Origin: Sclerodactyla briareus | Lineage: Eukaryota; Echinodermata; Holothuroidea; Dendrochirotida; Sclerodactylidae | Length of the DNA: 64,000 bases | Assembly (NCBI GenBank): GCA_026419785.1 | Contig: JAODTK010001444.1 | Span: 434,001-498,000 of the forward strand | Reading direction: 5' to 3' | Part shown: positions 1 to 12,172 of the stretch, one piece after another | Layout: each line of letters starts with the position of its first letter | How positions within the stretch are numbered: position 1 is the stretch's first letter | Position numbers and translations under genes: made by a program | Notes under the pieces: generated by a model | Told to the model about the DNA's origin: nothing | The model's database searches: none | Seen by the model: only the letters and a program-made list of their open reading frames with translations

Positions 1-61
1 CTTTCTTCAGACGTGTCCTGAAATACGGAAAACATTGCGTAAGGCGCATAACTGTGAAAAT

Positions 62-442
62 TCTGGCCCAAAGTTAAAGTTGGGGCAACGATAGGACCGG
101 ATTCCGACAGAATGCCCAATTTTCCACGGATTATAGAATTTGTGATCATAAAATGCCCATGTTTCAAGCTTAGTACATGCAGCCTAAAATGCCCGGGAAA
201 AGCCATTTCCGGCCATCTGGGGGATTGCACAACCAAAAATTTCCTTGTACGCTGAAAGCTAAAAGTTAAAGTCGGAGCAATGATAGGCGGCCGGATTCCG
301 ACAAAATTTCCGAATTTCCCACCGATTACAAAATTTGTGATTATAAAATGCCCATGTTTCAAGCTTGGTACACGCAGCCTAAAACGCCCGGGAAAGGCCA
401 TTTCCGGCCATCTGGGGGATTGCACAACAAAATTTTTTGGAC
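62..442. repeat. Tandem pair of ~190-bp repeat units
   Basis: Two head-to-tail copies, about 62-250 and 254-442, share the blocks CCGGATTCCGACA, ATAAAATGCCCATGTTTCAAGC, GCCATTTCCGGCCATCTGGG and GATTGCACAAC in the same order. They differ by point changes and short indels. The unit has no recognisable coding content. It looks like a piece of a dispersed repeat or small satellite; whether more copies lie to the left of the window cannot be seen. Confidence 0.8.
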
Positions 443-1117
443 GCTTCGCGCCGCATGGTGGCGCTTCGCTATTATTCTTGTGCCCCTTCTTGATTTGTTT
501 TGCAAAGGACTGTGTTAGTGTCTTCCTATTTTCTAGGTTTTTTTCCTCCTGGGGGGGGGGGTGGGGTTATTGCACCCCGTGTAGTTTGCTGGTCATGATT
601 ATTGTTATTTACTTTTACTTCGGTTACTCAGTAGTCCTATTTTAGGTACATGTAATTCATTAACCCAGTCTTGCCTCAAAAACGTTTGATTTGTTATTTA
701 AGAGTTGTAGCTCAATAGCCGCCGTGGAGTTATCAGTAGTATTTCAGTGCAGCGTTCAGCATCCACGCTGTTTTCAAACGACCAGGTAAGTTCTGCCTTA
801 AATGTCAGTTTCACCGCGGGAGCTGTATTTCTTCCACTGTGTCTTTTTTTTCTACACCATTCCAATACCATCAACGCTTTAGGCTGTTTCATAGCTTTAT
901 TAGCCAATTTATCATAGCATTGGGGTATACGCATATCGCTTTATTATAAACGAATGACCTGTACTGTAGCCGATTGTGTATACAGATGAGATATATCAGG
1001 CCCAGTCAACATGGCTAACGATACAGTAAAGCGATACAAACGCCTTAACAACAGCTCGGAGCCGTGGTATCTGATAGCTATGAGTCGCCTTAAGCATCCC
1101 CCTGATTGGTCATTAGT
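443..1117. other. Stretch without recognisable genes
   Basis: I see no conserved coding motif here. A run of ten G at about 552-561 follows a T-rich tract. A short palindromic block (GCTTCGCGCCGC / GGCGCTTCGC) at about 441-467 follows the tandem repeat directly and may belong to the same element. Short ORFs in both strands have unremarkable sequences. Confidence 0.5.
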
Positions 1118-1120
1118 TAT

Positions 1121-2612
1121 TAATCCCCGCACACTGATAGGTTCGGGGATATATGGTTTTGACCGTGTCCACTCCGTCTCCGCCGCCGCCGCCGCCGTCC
1201 GCCGTCTCGCCGCCGCCGTCTCCCCGCCGCCGCCGGAACTTTAGGCTTTAGTGCTCTCATTCTTCACCACTTTTCCGATTGACACAAAACTTGGTACACA
1301 TGTCCTATGGAGTAAATCTCGAGAAGTTGCGAAAATGGGCTATTTCGTAATTTGCTGCCTCTATTTCGCAGTTTTCTGCAAATTTCAGTTTCGGGCATTT
1401 ACACGAAACGTGGTGGTAGAGGGTAGTTGTTGGAGCCGAAAAACATTGCAACAATTTCAAGGTCATTCTATGTCAAGTTTGCATTCTTTGGCCAGTAGCC
1501 TAATTAGGGCATAATGTATGTGATATTTCAAACTTCATTGGATTTTCATGAACTTGGTGAATAGGGCCAACTATCACTGCCAATGAATTTTCCTATGTGG
1601 GGGGCCGAGGTCAGTGGAGGGCATCTTGCATGACTAATTTGCATAACAGTTTGGCTCCAATAGCAATAAGGCAACTTTATCACTTTGTTTGATCTCACGA
1701 ATTGGTGAGTAGTACCTTCTAACATTCCCGATAATTTTATTCAAGTTGCGTTGAAATCACTGAGGTCATCACGTTGTTTATTTACATTTCGTTAGCATAA
1801 TTTATAATAATAATGCAATTATTTTCTCAACTTTTAGAGTTTGACGTAAACTCTTTGTGGATATGACCTACTACCATCCTGATACATTTTTCAACAGCAG
1901 CAAGATCACTGATGTTAAATTCGTGGGACTAATTTGCATATTATTGTCTGATCATTCAAAAAATTGGTGAGTTTAATCACTTTTCGCAATACCTTGGTAC
2001 TTTTCTTGGCATGCAATATTCTTCTAGGAGTGATTCATCAAATGGAGTGTAACTTTTTTCCTAAAAACCGCCATTCCATTGAAGGTCATTAAAGGTCACT
2101 TAGGGTCAAGAACGATTTTAGTACTTTTTCGGCGATAGCAGGGGTTGTGTTCATCAAATGCAAATGCTCCTAGGAGTGGCTGTATCACATGGAGAGTAAC
2201 AAGATTCAGTAAAATGTTCATATCACTTAGGGGCCAAAACTGTTTTTTTGGATATACTCGGAGAATTGAATATTCTGCGAAGGCTGGATCATTCCACATT
2301 GCTTGTATAATTGTTGACCTCATGTGTGTGACCTCTGACCTGAATTTGCTCTGTCGGGTGGTCCTGTGGTTCAAGGTCGAATCTTGAATAAATGTGCTTA
2401 TTTAGGACGCACCTTGTCCGGGGCTGTAGGGTGCCTCATACAATTAACAAGTGCATTGGAATGACCCATTTTACCGGTACCGTTGTCGCTTCAAAGGTCT
2501 ATAAATGTCTTTTTTCCACGAATATTGTCCGGTTTCATGTTCACCAAATTTCTTGAATAAGAGATGCGGGGAAAGATACGTCTGGCGGTTTAACCGCCCG
2601 ACATTCTAGTTG
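1121..2612. mobile_element. Palindrome-ended non-autonomous repeat, long copy
   Basis: The copy begins with TAATCCCCGC, then CGGGGATATATGGTTTTG, then a run of GCC triplets (about 1168-1232). It continues as a series of degenerate modules carrying ACTTGGTRRRT, TAATTTGCATAA and AAGGTCATTNAAGGTCA. It ends near a nearly perfect palindrome, GGCGGTTTAACCGCC (2584-2598), followed by GACATTCTAGTT. The same start, GCC run, modules and end occur in the same order at 21794-22438, which defines the element ends by comparison. No protein is encoded. Inverted CCCCGC/GCGGGG ends point to a non-autonomous DNA transposon, but no transposase or target duplication was identified. Confidence 0.65.
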
Positions 2613-4718
2613 TCAAGTTATCGAGCGGGCTGCATTTTATTGTTTTCCATATCGTTAATGTGAGACCGGCGCTATTGGGTTCGTGTGTGAGCGAATGCAT
2701 TTCATTATAATCAACATAGTCGATATCGTTACAGTGTGTGATGTAAGGTAAGTATGTAATTGACATTCGTATAGCGCACACTTCTACAGGATGACAGTGG
2801 CGCTTAACAAAGAAGAAAAAAAGGAAACAAGCAACAAGAGTGAAACGCCTTAAGACAACACAAAAGGGTTCTACCCAATAAACGTCATGCGGAAGAGATA
2901 TGTCTTGAGTATCTATGGAACCCGCACGAGAGTAGTGTGACCGCGCCTTCCCAGTATATACCGATACGTCGCTTCCGACCCTTGTATACAGTGAATATGA
3001 ACATTTTCGTAGGTTGATTATAGTGGATACTCACAGTTATGAGTGAGGTTTTTGTATTCCTCTCATGAGGAAAAATGCCTGCAAGTGTGAACGGCTCATC
3101 TCTAAGCAATAGTCAGTACCAGGGACAAGTTTGACTACGCAATCAGCTGCAATTACTCATTGTTAGCTGATTTACACGTACATCCGAACGTCCTCCATTT
3201 GCGGAGAAGCCACGTTGCTTTCAATGTAATGTCTGGCTCCAAAAGTCTCGCCATCAGTCGAATCGATGGAAATATGGTCCTGATTTCACATTCGGTGCGC
3301 AAAACGGAACACACATCAACTTCTCATTCAGATACTCTGTATACGTACTCAATAGAAAACGAAACAAATTTCATCGCAACCGGGAGTCCTAACTTGGTTA
3401 CCCATAACTCAGCAAGTAAACAATTAACAAGGGCCCGCAGTATTAGACACCTCGCTGCACTTGTCAAACCACAATTGTTTTGAAGAATGGAACAGCTTGG
3501 AACGGTTTTTGGCGCCAGCTTCGACTGAGAACCTCACGCAGCCGACGTACTTAGATATGACGTTTACGTACCCCAAGGTGACGCCGATGTCTTAAGTGGC
3601 CCCACGCGCTATCACAATATTGTAGGTGATAGCTGCCTCAATCGATGAAGATTGAAGAATGTACTCGTCAGTTACAAGTAGCAGTATTTTATCGATAAAA
3701 CATACAAGTGGCATATATTCCCAGCATCGCCCTCGGTCCTAATTACTATTATATTATGTTTTTATCCGCTGATTCCGTTGAATACCATCTTAATTAGTCA
3801 ACCTGTAATATTATAGCTGTCCAAAATAAGATCATTCCATAGTGGGTTGGTTTTCCCCGGCGTATTACCAACATTTGCGATGTGTTTACTTGTTCATTCC
3901 ACAACAGCAATGGGTGGAGGATGACTTAGACCAGAAACAGATGAATGGATAATGTGTGGAAAACAAAAGGTCGACCAATTCTCCTATACATTCAATCAAT
4001 TGGATGGCTGATCATCTTGATATCGTTGGTTCAGAAAAATCAGTGCTGTGGTATCACCCACTCAAAACAAAAGCCCTCATAGCTTTTTCTGTTACCGTTT
4101 CCACGTCGGGATCAAACTTCAGCTCTTCGTATTAGAATTATAAAGCACATTTTCTGAATAGCCGTATCCTCAAATTATCAGCCTTCCGCCCCTATATACA
4201 TGTTGCAACCCGCTATGTACCTCATAACTAATAGGCATTGGAGGTATGATCTCTACTCTATCAATTATTTACTTATCAGTGAAAACGAAAATTGCTCCAC
4301 AAATTGCTCGCAAAATTTCAAAGGGTCCGACCATTCCAGACTTTGGCTTTGCCAATACAAGCCTAACATATGATCAACGCAGACATGGCGATATGAACTG
4401 AACTTACTCTTGTAATCTTAGGAAAAGGGGAGTCGTCTCTGGAATAAACATGAAAAATAGGAACTAAAATACTATTTAAAAATCTCAAATACGAATTATC
4501 AATTAGCAGAGTAGGTAGGTATTCGCATAGCAGTTGACACATGTTACGGTGGTTCAGTAACGTATTCCTTGAACATCAGCAACAATGGTGATGTTCTCCA
4601 TAGTTTTTCTCTCAGATTGGGGTTTTTGCCAAGCTTCGAGGCAGCATTTGTTACATATTTGCAACTCATGCCCGTGTTGTGAACCAACCACCCTAGCTAC
4701 ACAAAGGGTGTCCTAATC
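2613..4718. other. Stretch without recognisable genes
   Basis: No known protein motif, RNA gene or clear repeat was recognised. A plus-strand open frame at about 3160-3483 (107 codons) has ordinary composition but no family resemblance, no clear splice signals and no repeat context. I do not call it a gene. Confidence 0.4.
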
Positions 4719-5108
4719 CTACCGTAATGTATTTGGTTGTTCGACAAAATTGGTAACGTTATTCGTTTCGCACATGCAGAATGCACCTACATGCAGGCCC
4801 ATACTTCCGCCAATCTGTACATCCCAACACGGCGTTTTCTTCACAATGATATCTGACATACAAGATGAGACCACTGTAAACGTAGAATTGGGTTTCTGGT
4901 ATCGCAGGAATTCATACATTTCTTCATCACAATTGAATACAGATCGAACCTTCGGAGGGTAAACGGAATTTTGCAAAGTTAACGTTGAAGCAGTCGTTTT
5001 TGTTGTCTTGGTAGCAAGAACGGTTTTGTTCCGGCGTCGTTCAACTTGTGTACTCTCTAATTTGATGAAAGAGCCGAATGGGAACGTATTTGCCATGGCC
5101 GCTGACAT
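4719..5108 (-). CDS. Candidate small protein or exon of unknown function
   Basis: This is a 129-codon ATG-initiated frame on the minus strand ending in TAA. Its composition is protein-like rather than simple-sequence: a basic stretch near residues 20-35 (QVERRRNKTVLATKTTKTT), then cysteines at intervals in the C-terminal half and a CMCETNN segment near the end. An in-frame stop lies only nine codons upstream of the ATG, so the start is plausible. I do not recognise the family, and I see neither a signal peptide nor a membrane span. It is isolated from any other convincing gene part. It may be a single-exon gene, a last exon or a chance ORF. Confidence 0.22.
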   Translation of the reverse strand: MSAAMANTFPFGSFIKLESTQVERRRNKTVLATKTTKTTASTLTLQNSVYPPKVRSVFNCDEEMYEFLRYQKPNSTFTVVSSCMSDIIVKKTPCWDVQIGGSMGLHVGAFCMCETNNVTNFVEQPNTLR

Positions 5109-6487
5109 GAACGGTGAATGGGTATATATGTCTTACTTAGTATCAATTCTGCCATACATCAAGGGTCGCTAATTACAAAATACACAAGAAAAGGGTCTAA
5201 GTACACACTTGTGTAAACACCTGGGGAAGAAGAGGTTACAATGGTGCCTACAACTCGACATAGATAAATCACATGCGTACGAGATACATTCAATTGGAGG
5301 GGCAGAGAAAATCTGAAGCGAAGCCTAGACCGTTTACCGAAATTCGTCGCAGTTTCAGTGCATAAGTAAGGAACAAAACAAACTGCTACGGGCAATCATA
5401 TGTAGTGTATTTTCCACAGTCTTTTTCTTTTGCCTCTTTCCATATTCCACCTATTTAGAAATCGTGGACCAACCTACAATAACTTGGTCATCTGCATAGG
5501 TATATCAGGCAGTGGGTATATAGTAGACGACATTACAAATGACACACAGAGACACGAATTATCATTACTGATAGACACAATGTCGTCACCTACCATGAGT
5601 CATAATATAATTGAATGAATGACTGAGTCGGGCTAAACTATCTAATTGATTTCCGTTTCAATTGCGGCAGTTCTCCAGACAAACTTCATTCCAATGAGCA
5701 GCGCGTATAAATTTATGCGGATTTAATGTAATCTGTTGAGACGTGCACGTTCCAGGGGCAGTTAACACAATATGAGATCATATACATGAAAGTCCAAAAC
5801 GACTAAAGAATGAACAGTGGAGGATGATAATTTCCAGCCAGACTGATATAACTACACAGCAGGCGGAGCCAGATGATTTATCACCAATGATGTTGATGGA
5901 TTCCAGTGGATCAGTGGTTGTGAACCTGAAAGGGAATTTGGTTAGCGCCCGGTGCGGGCGAAACCTCTATGACTGAGAATGGACAATTGGATATGAAATA
6001 TGGACTATTATATTTAGTCGCACAATATACCGGTACTAATATTGTGCACCATCAAGTACCGTATGCTGCCTTCTCTTGTTGCGGCATGTACAGTGGCGTA
6101 ACCAATTGGGGCCGCCCATTTTACGTGGACTGTATATATATATAACCGGTATCCAAGTGAGCTCAGACAACGAAGGCGAAGGCTATCGGAATGTCATGCA
6201 AGAGAGTCGGCCGGGACCTGTATGGGGCAGAAAGGAGGACAAACGTATTAGTGTATAATACGGTTACGTAATCGGGCAGGCAACATGTTCCGAGAAACAG
6301 CGACTGTACAATAAGTGAGCACCGGGAGAAATAACGGGCGTAAAACATTCCACAATTCTCACGCGAAAGACTAGTACATGTAAAGACATGAACGCCTTTT
6401 ATGCGTGGAATGCCCTCACATAACGTGGTGAGCCCTAATTCTTACACGGCATTACATACATTACACAAGCGCACTACCATAACATGT
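5109..6487. other. Stretch without recognisable genes
   Basis: Short open frames on both strands show no recognisable motif. A short TA run occurs at about 6134-6143. Nothing else can be supported. Confidence 0.4.
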
Positions 6488-7180
6488 TCAGTTGCGCTGT
6501 ACACCAACCCAAAAGGCAGATGTGCCATCCCCCTTTGAACTTAACCAAAAAAGACGATTCCCTGATTCCAGCAGGAAGGAATTCCAAAGCATCGGCACAG
6601 CAAAAGCAAATGCTCGTCTATACAAGGAGTTATGTCTAATGCGAGGAACGATTAGCTCATTCGAGTCGCAACTTCCCATGGGCTGATCTATACCACAGGG
6701 ATAAGTATTTTATACTGGTTCCTAAATTCAACTGGCAACCAATGTAGTTTCTTTAGAACAGGAGTTATGTGGTCATGTACCCAGTACAACTGAACATTGG
6801 CAGCAAAACCTGAAACCTAAATTAATGATTTTATCCACTTTCCTGAATGCAACCCCACCGACACTAATATCAATCAGTGCAATCACAGATAAATTCCGCT
6901 TTATAATTGTTCATCTTCAAGCCATGTGAAGGCGTCCATGTTCTAAGGCACAAGATGGAATGCTACAAGAGATCAATCATCACGAGCATCTCTACGTGCT
7001 GATTATCCATTCCCATCATACTATCGGAAACAGGGCTAGTGAGCAATATTTCCGTTAGAATGGTTGGACCTGTATAGGCAGATTAACAGCTTGGCACGGT
7101 CCAAAGGTCTCTCATATAGTGGTGTTACAATAGCAGGTTTTCAAGCAGTAGGGAAAACGCCACTTGTAAGGGACAAATTT
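6488..7180 (-). pseudogene. Non-LTR retrotransposon RT relic, antisense
   Basis: Two parts of a LINE-type reverse transcriptase are readable on the minus strand. Near 7175-7100 the frame gives SGVFPTA, then PAIVTPLYERP, which matches the RT finger region (usually SGxFPxxWKxAxVxPLxK). Near 6760-6488 it gives LHWLPVEFRNQYKI and VPRIRHNS...RRAFAFAVPMLWNS, the characteristic C-terminal segment of L2/CR1-like and related LINEs. The catalytic YADD box is not recognisable in between, and several frames are needed, so it is internally deleted and dead. No 3' microsatellite tail is seen at its left end. Confidence 0.65.
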
Positions 7181-9444
7181 GTGATTCTGGTGATCAAAGG
7201 TATTACTGTACACAATATATCAACGTCCTCCTGACGACGTCGGTGGAATGACCTAGGCTACATGGCTGACCTCCTCAAGTGATCAACTGAACAGCAATGG
7301 ATGACGTCATAAACACGTCTTTCTCGCAGATACACTGGAATATTTTGGAAGAACATTTCTCGGCATGAAGACACCTCGCGGATGATATCTCAGTACGTAT
7401 ATGGTGTCGTCTTGGATTAATAAAATGGAAAAACACGCTGGAGAAGTGCCATATCCTACAATCTAGGGACCCCTTAGAGGCAACAATTTACTTTGTCAGC
7501 TACGCATAAACCCATGGTTGCGCCCCGCCGGAAGCTTGTGAAACATTACAAATAGTTGCCTTACCCCGGTGAGAGTATAAATGCAACAAATTGTCTTTAG
7601 ACCAGATCCGATTAAATTTAGGCGATTCGGGATTGCATTATTTTATTCAGTAGAAGATTTACGGAAAGGGATACCATTAATTGGCTGATTGACTGACCTT
7701 CGTGCCGACGTGAGAATTTTATAGGAAGAGGCAGTCAGATTTCCACTGAACTTGTTTTCATGCTACATTACACGTTGGAACAAACAGCATGGAGTAGCTC
7801 GTATCCATGTCGGGTCGTACGACCTCTGGAACATTGAAGTGACTGCTGCTGTGCACGCGAGCAATGAGGTATGGTGAACCAAAGCCGTGAGGCAGATTGG
7901 ATATTATCTAAATTCATGAATTTAATTACAGCTTTACGGAACAGCGTTGATTGTGCCGGAGGCTGTGTTTGTTTTCCCCTACTGCCCATATAATATTCAA
8001 GCATATATATGAACTTCATTGTTCCATTTTTACATTACATTTCTTGCTGGGAGGTGAACGAGTTTACTGCCCTATACTAGGGATATGAATTGACGTACAT
8101 GGATCTTGACAAAATCCCTGAAAAGTGCGAAAGACTAAAAGACACTCGATGAAAGTTACAATGCAAGCAATGTGTATTGCTACTAGGATGAGATGTTAAT
8201 AAATATAACTGTTTGTAACAATGGGTTGAATATAAGTATAAAACGGATTTTGCCTTCATAATCCAGGTTTTCGAGTTTTACTAGGTAAAAGCTATTGTAT
8301 TTTTTTTCAGCAGGTACTTACGAATACCGACGTCTCATATGTGGTGTAGTATCCCATAGTTTCATCACGGATTCGCCAGTGGAAAACAGCTTCTTGGACA
8401 GAACGCTATTGCTTGATATGTATTCGAAACGGAAACCCTCCAGGTTGAACTCGGGGTCGACTTGATCGACAGTCGACATCATGTGGACGTTAAGACTGTG
8501 GCTCGTATCAGCTTTTGCAGGAAGTGCCCGACGCTAAGCGGCCTTTAATTTTCCAGTCAACAGTCAACAGTGGCAAATAATTTCATTCGCAATAATGGCC
8601 TGTTGAATAATAATAATAATAATAAATCGGTTTACCATCTGGGTCAAAGGAACACAATTTACATTGATGGCTTTATTACTGCTGATGGAAATCTCCTACA
8701 ACCATTTTCAGGAGATGCACACTGTTTCCAATTTACCTTTCGCCTTCATTTTTGACCTGATTCACACACCTTGGAAACATGTCGGGATTACCTAATTGGC
8801 AATATTATCCGACTAAGTGAAAGTAATTGTTCAATTCTGCTCCGAATGCCAAAATTATGACTTCTTGATATAATCAATGTATAATTCTCCAATTGTAGGT
8901 GAAAATGGGAATTCACGCCAATGTTCATTGGTTTGAGATTGAGTTGGAATGCGATTTTTACACTACTGTACGCAGTTAAAAATACCAAAGTTATCTCAGA
9001 ACCGCTTTTCAACGATATATCGGAACCAATCATATTTTCATTCGAGAAGCAACTTTACAGACGCCTTTTTGTACATTTCGTAATAATCACGATGACACGT
9101 TGTTGAAATTCTTCTCACGACCGCGTACTACATATACTCCAACGTACAATTGTTTCGGCCATGACGTGAAATCAGATGATCCTATTTTTCTTAAAATTCT
9201 TCATGCTAACAATTTATACAGTAAAATAGAGAAAATCGTCTCTGATACAGCTGCTACTCACTTGAGACTCTATTTCGAATTAGATTTCGATCATTATATC
9301 TTGAAAAAGAGTGGCTACACTGACCGCCTCGGAGAAGTTTTGAAACATTCGTTTAAAATGTAAAGAAGAGAAAAATTCACTACTGCCAAGATTGTTCAGT
9401 CCCAGTGTGTTCATGGGTTAGTTAGATAGCTATGTGATGTTTTC
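7181..9444. other. Mostly featureless stretch with one short dispersed repeat
   Basis: The segment 8071-8155 (CCTATACTAGGGATATGAAT...AATCCCTGAAAAGT) is similar to 40217-40300, so it is part of a dispersed repeat. A short (AAT)n run lies at 8604-8625. Open frames at 8921-9106 and 9100-9363 overlap on the plus strand and have normal composition, but I recognise no family and the second has no ATG start. No gene is called. Confidence 0.45.
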
Positions 9445-9620
9445 CAGGAAACAACATTGTTTCCAACGTGGGCATTCCGTGGGTCTCAACTGTTTTGACC
9501 AATTCAAGACTTGGCAAACGCTCCAGCTAACATATGTCGATATTGTCATCTAGTACATTACAGAGGCATTTGACAAGGTTCCACATACCAGCCTTCTTAC
9601 GGAACGTCAGGGCTCATCCT
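9445..9620 (+). pseudogene. Jockey-type LINE RT fragment
   Basis: With frameshifts, the plus strand reads QxGFQRGHSV, then after a short gap VDIVI*YITEAFDKVPHTSLL. This corresponds to RT motif 2 (QHGFRxGxS) and motif A (DxxxAFDKVPHxxLL) of Jockey/CR1-type LINEs, in which the first aspartate of motif A is catalytic. A stop replaces the residue before YITEAFD. Only about 60 residues survive, immediately 5' of an (AAT)n array and an unrelated R2/NeSL-like element. Confidence 0.68.
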
Positions 9621-9655
9621 GAACTAGTGACACCAAAACCTTTATTATCGGTTTC

Positions 9656-9706
9656 ATAATAATAATAATGACTAATAATGTATAATATTAATAATAATAA
9701 TAATAA
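9656..9706. repeat. (AAT)n microsatellite
   Basis: An imperfect AAT array interrupted by GACT and TATAATATT. It lies between two LINE fragments. Confidence 0.95.
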
Positions 9707-9922
9707 CCGCCGCACTAGGAGCTACCACACCCAGACATGATCAGCACATCCTGATCATACCTGGTAATCACGAATTACGGAATTCTCTCAAAGCCGCACT
9801 TCAGGGAAACGCTCACATACTCCGACGAACACTACACCTTCCCAGAATCCGGGTAGGATTCCGAGGTCGAGGAAGAATAGATGACTGATACACCAACCCA
9901 AGAGTGTGGTGAGGAGAATGTG

Positions 9923-9945
9923 AATAATAATAATAATAATATAAT

Positions 9946-9989
<44 letters not shown>

Positions 9990-10002
9990 TAATAATAATA
10001 AT
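9923..10002. repeat. (AAT)n microsatellite
   Basis: About 80 bp of AAT repeats with two dinucleotide slips. It sits directly 5' of the readable RT part of the R2/NeSL-like element, so it may be a 5'-truncation junction or a later expansion. Confidence 0.95.
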
Positions 10003-10039
10003 TTGGCAGGGCAAGACAACACAACCATGAGGCCGAATG

Positions 10040-11790
10040 GATAAGTGATGTCGATGCAAATAGGTAGCTCCAACAATCAGCAACAGCAGAAACAGAAATA
10101 CGGCGGAAGGCATCGAAAAATTGCAAACTGGAAGGTGCTGGGACCAGACCAACTCCAGGGCTATTGGCTGGAAGAGATGACATCTCTACACCAAAGGGTG
10201 GCCGAGCAAATAAAAGCCTCATCGATGACCCCTCGAGCATCCCAAGAAGGCAAAAAAAAATCCTCAGAGTCATCCATGGGCGACCCCCACCAAGAACAAC
10301 TCACGGCTAACTTCCGCCAGATTACCTGCCTACTAACACTGGGGAATTGCTCTCAGGAATCATCGCAGACCCATCCCAATGAACACAATCTACTGGCAGA
10401 AGAACAGAAAGGGGCAAAACCTGGTAGCATGGCACTAAGGACCAGATGTTCATCGACAGGTCTGTATGGGAGGACTCCGGAGAAACTGGTAGTTGACTAG
10501 GTAGACTATCAGAAAGGCGCCCATGGATAATCGAGGCAATGAAGGTGCATAAGAGAGATACCAAGTTATGCCGGTTCGTGGCTGGCTAGCCCATCGCTAT
10601 ACGATCCCAGTCCGATACGAAATATTCCAAGGAGACGCTTTGTTAACCACTGCTTTTCTACACAGCCCTCAGCCCTCAGCCCACATCATCCGGATCTTCC
10701 ACATATGGGTTATAACTGAAGCCGGGGCGCGTGGTCGCAAGTCCACGACCTCCTGTACATAGACGACATGAAGTTGTACGGTAAGACTGAACGGCAGATC
10801 GACTCGATGGTGAACATAGTTCGAATCTTAATAAAATATCGGATTGGAGTTCGGCCTGGAAGAGTTCGGGAGACAAATTTTCAAGAGGGGGGGAAGGGAA
10901 GCATACAACCCCAGGGACTTGCAGTGACACGGCACAATAGAGGACATCGATGTCGGACAAGAATACAAGTACCCTGGGAGCCTGCAAGGGAGGGGGAACT
11001 TGCAAGAGAAAATGAAGAGAAAGTGCAAAACACGGTCAGGCAAATCACCAAGTATGTAATCCCATGGTAACTACACTGCCGAATAATTGAGTGGACAAAG
11101 AGGAAATGGCGGAATTGGTCCGCAAACAAAAAACATCCACAACATGGTACGTGAACTTCTCAACCAATAGCGATGTTCACAGACTCTACCTACCGTAAAA
11201 TCAGGGTGGAAGAGGTTGAAAGAGGGTTAGAGCAACTAACTTGGTCGAAATGGAGGGAGGACAGAGAACTGCTACAGCCAGCATGTGGTGTGGAACAGCA
11301 TCTCGATGTAGCAAACAAAAGAGATGGAAGACAACATGGGTGCAAGGACAATGTACCAAGTGGGAAGAAACACCACTAAATGACCAATATCCAAGACATG
11401 TGGATCTGTTACTAGCCCTAGATGATGAAAGTGAACTGACTTGTACTGCCCAGAAAGTCGAAACTGAGGTCCTCCTTACCGATGCCCAGACCAGGCATTA
11501 AACACAAGAACTATCAAGCCCACATATTGAGGGAAACGGCGGACAGTACTTTTTGGATGCGCAGGACATCAGGGGAGACGGAACGAACCACGTCGTCGTG
11601 GGCGCCAGAAACTTGCAGGAACCGAGAACCTGAAGCTACACAAACAAGTTGCTACAGTAGTCCACACGGCAACCGATACGGAATCGTCACTGAAGACTAA
11701 GCCAAGACCGGATTTTGAACGTCCCTGGATTTAAAATGGAGAATCGAGCCACAATAATAGATGTTGCTGTCCACTAGACAAGAATGTCGG
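10040..11790 (+). pseudogene. R2/NeSL-like non-LTR retrotransposon, RT and C-terminal region
   Basis: Across several frames the plus strand preserves the ordered motifs of a single-ORF site-specific-type LINE. These are KIANWKVLGPDQLQGYWL (about 10114-10170), ITCLLTLGN and LLAEEQKGAKPGS (about 10320-10430), the FQGDAL box (about 10625), and the catalytic box LLYIDDMKLYGKTERQIDS (about 10750-10805). EDIDVGQEYKY follows (about 10945-10975), and a thumb/C-terminal part with WTKRKW, LYLPRK-like and RVEEVERGLEQL lies near 11090-11250. A segment RATIIDVAVH (about 11748-11777) and, beyond a microsatellite, FDINVAYDTS (about 12000) resemble the C-terminal region around the restriction-like endonuclease domain in this class. 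Stops and frameshifts occur throughout. The clade is judged from motif wording, not a tree. Confidence 0.75.
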
Positions 11791-11895
11791 AAACAAGGGA
11801 ACAGAAAACATCCAGAAAATATAAACAAGGAAAAAAAAACATGCAGAAATACCAGGATAATCTCCTATTGTGGATCGATTCTCCGTTTTATCCAG

Positions 11896-11952
11896 GACGA
11901 TTATTATTATTCTTATTATTATTATTATTATTATTAATTATTATTATTATTA

Positions 11953-11983
<31 letters not shown>

Positions 11984-12000
11984 TATTATTGTTATTATTA
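11896..12000. repeat. (ATT)n microsatellite inside the LINE C-terminal region
   Basis: About 100 bp of imperfect TTA/ATT repeats separate RATIIDVAVH from FDINVAYDTS, which are near neighbours in related elements. The array therefore interrupts former coding sequence and was presumably acquired after insertion. Confidence 0.92.
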
Positions 12001-12172
12001 CTTCGACATCAATGTGGCATATGATACATCAACAAAAAACAACAGTGGTCATTTTAGAAATGGAAGCTCATCACAGAATGTAATACTGGTAAACCATGGG
12101 TATAGCGGGAGTTTAGTCTAGTGGGGGAGAGGGTCAGGACATAAACAGTCCTAACGAACGACCCTGAACCAC
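12001..12172 (+). pseudogene. 3' end of the R2/NeSL-like element
   Basis: The segment starts with the FDINVAYDTS motif and continues for about 170 bp with no long clean frame to the conserved tail that begins at 12173. It probably covers the last codons and the 3' UTR. It is grouped with the upstream element on motif order only. Confidence 0.5.

Noticed and set aside
1011-1244. Plus-strand ORF ending in an alanine/proline-rich tail
   Set aside because: The tail is the GCC-triplet run of the palindrome-ended repeat.
9788-10273. 161-codon minus-strand ORF and overlapping 106-codon ORF
   Set aside because: The centre is a translated (AAT)n array (runs of I, Y and L), and the rest is antisense to the R2/NeSL-like RT.
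11784-12121. Plus-strand ORFs with poly-L/I/Y
   Set aside because: They are translations of the (ATT)n array joined to broken LINE sequence.
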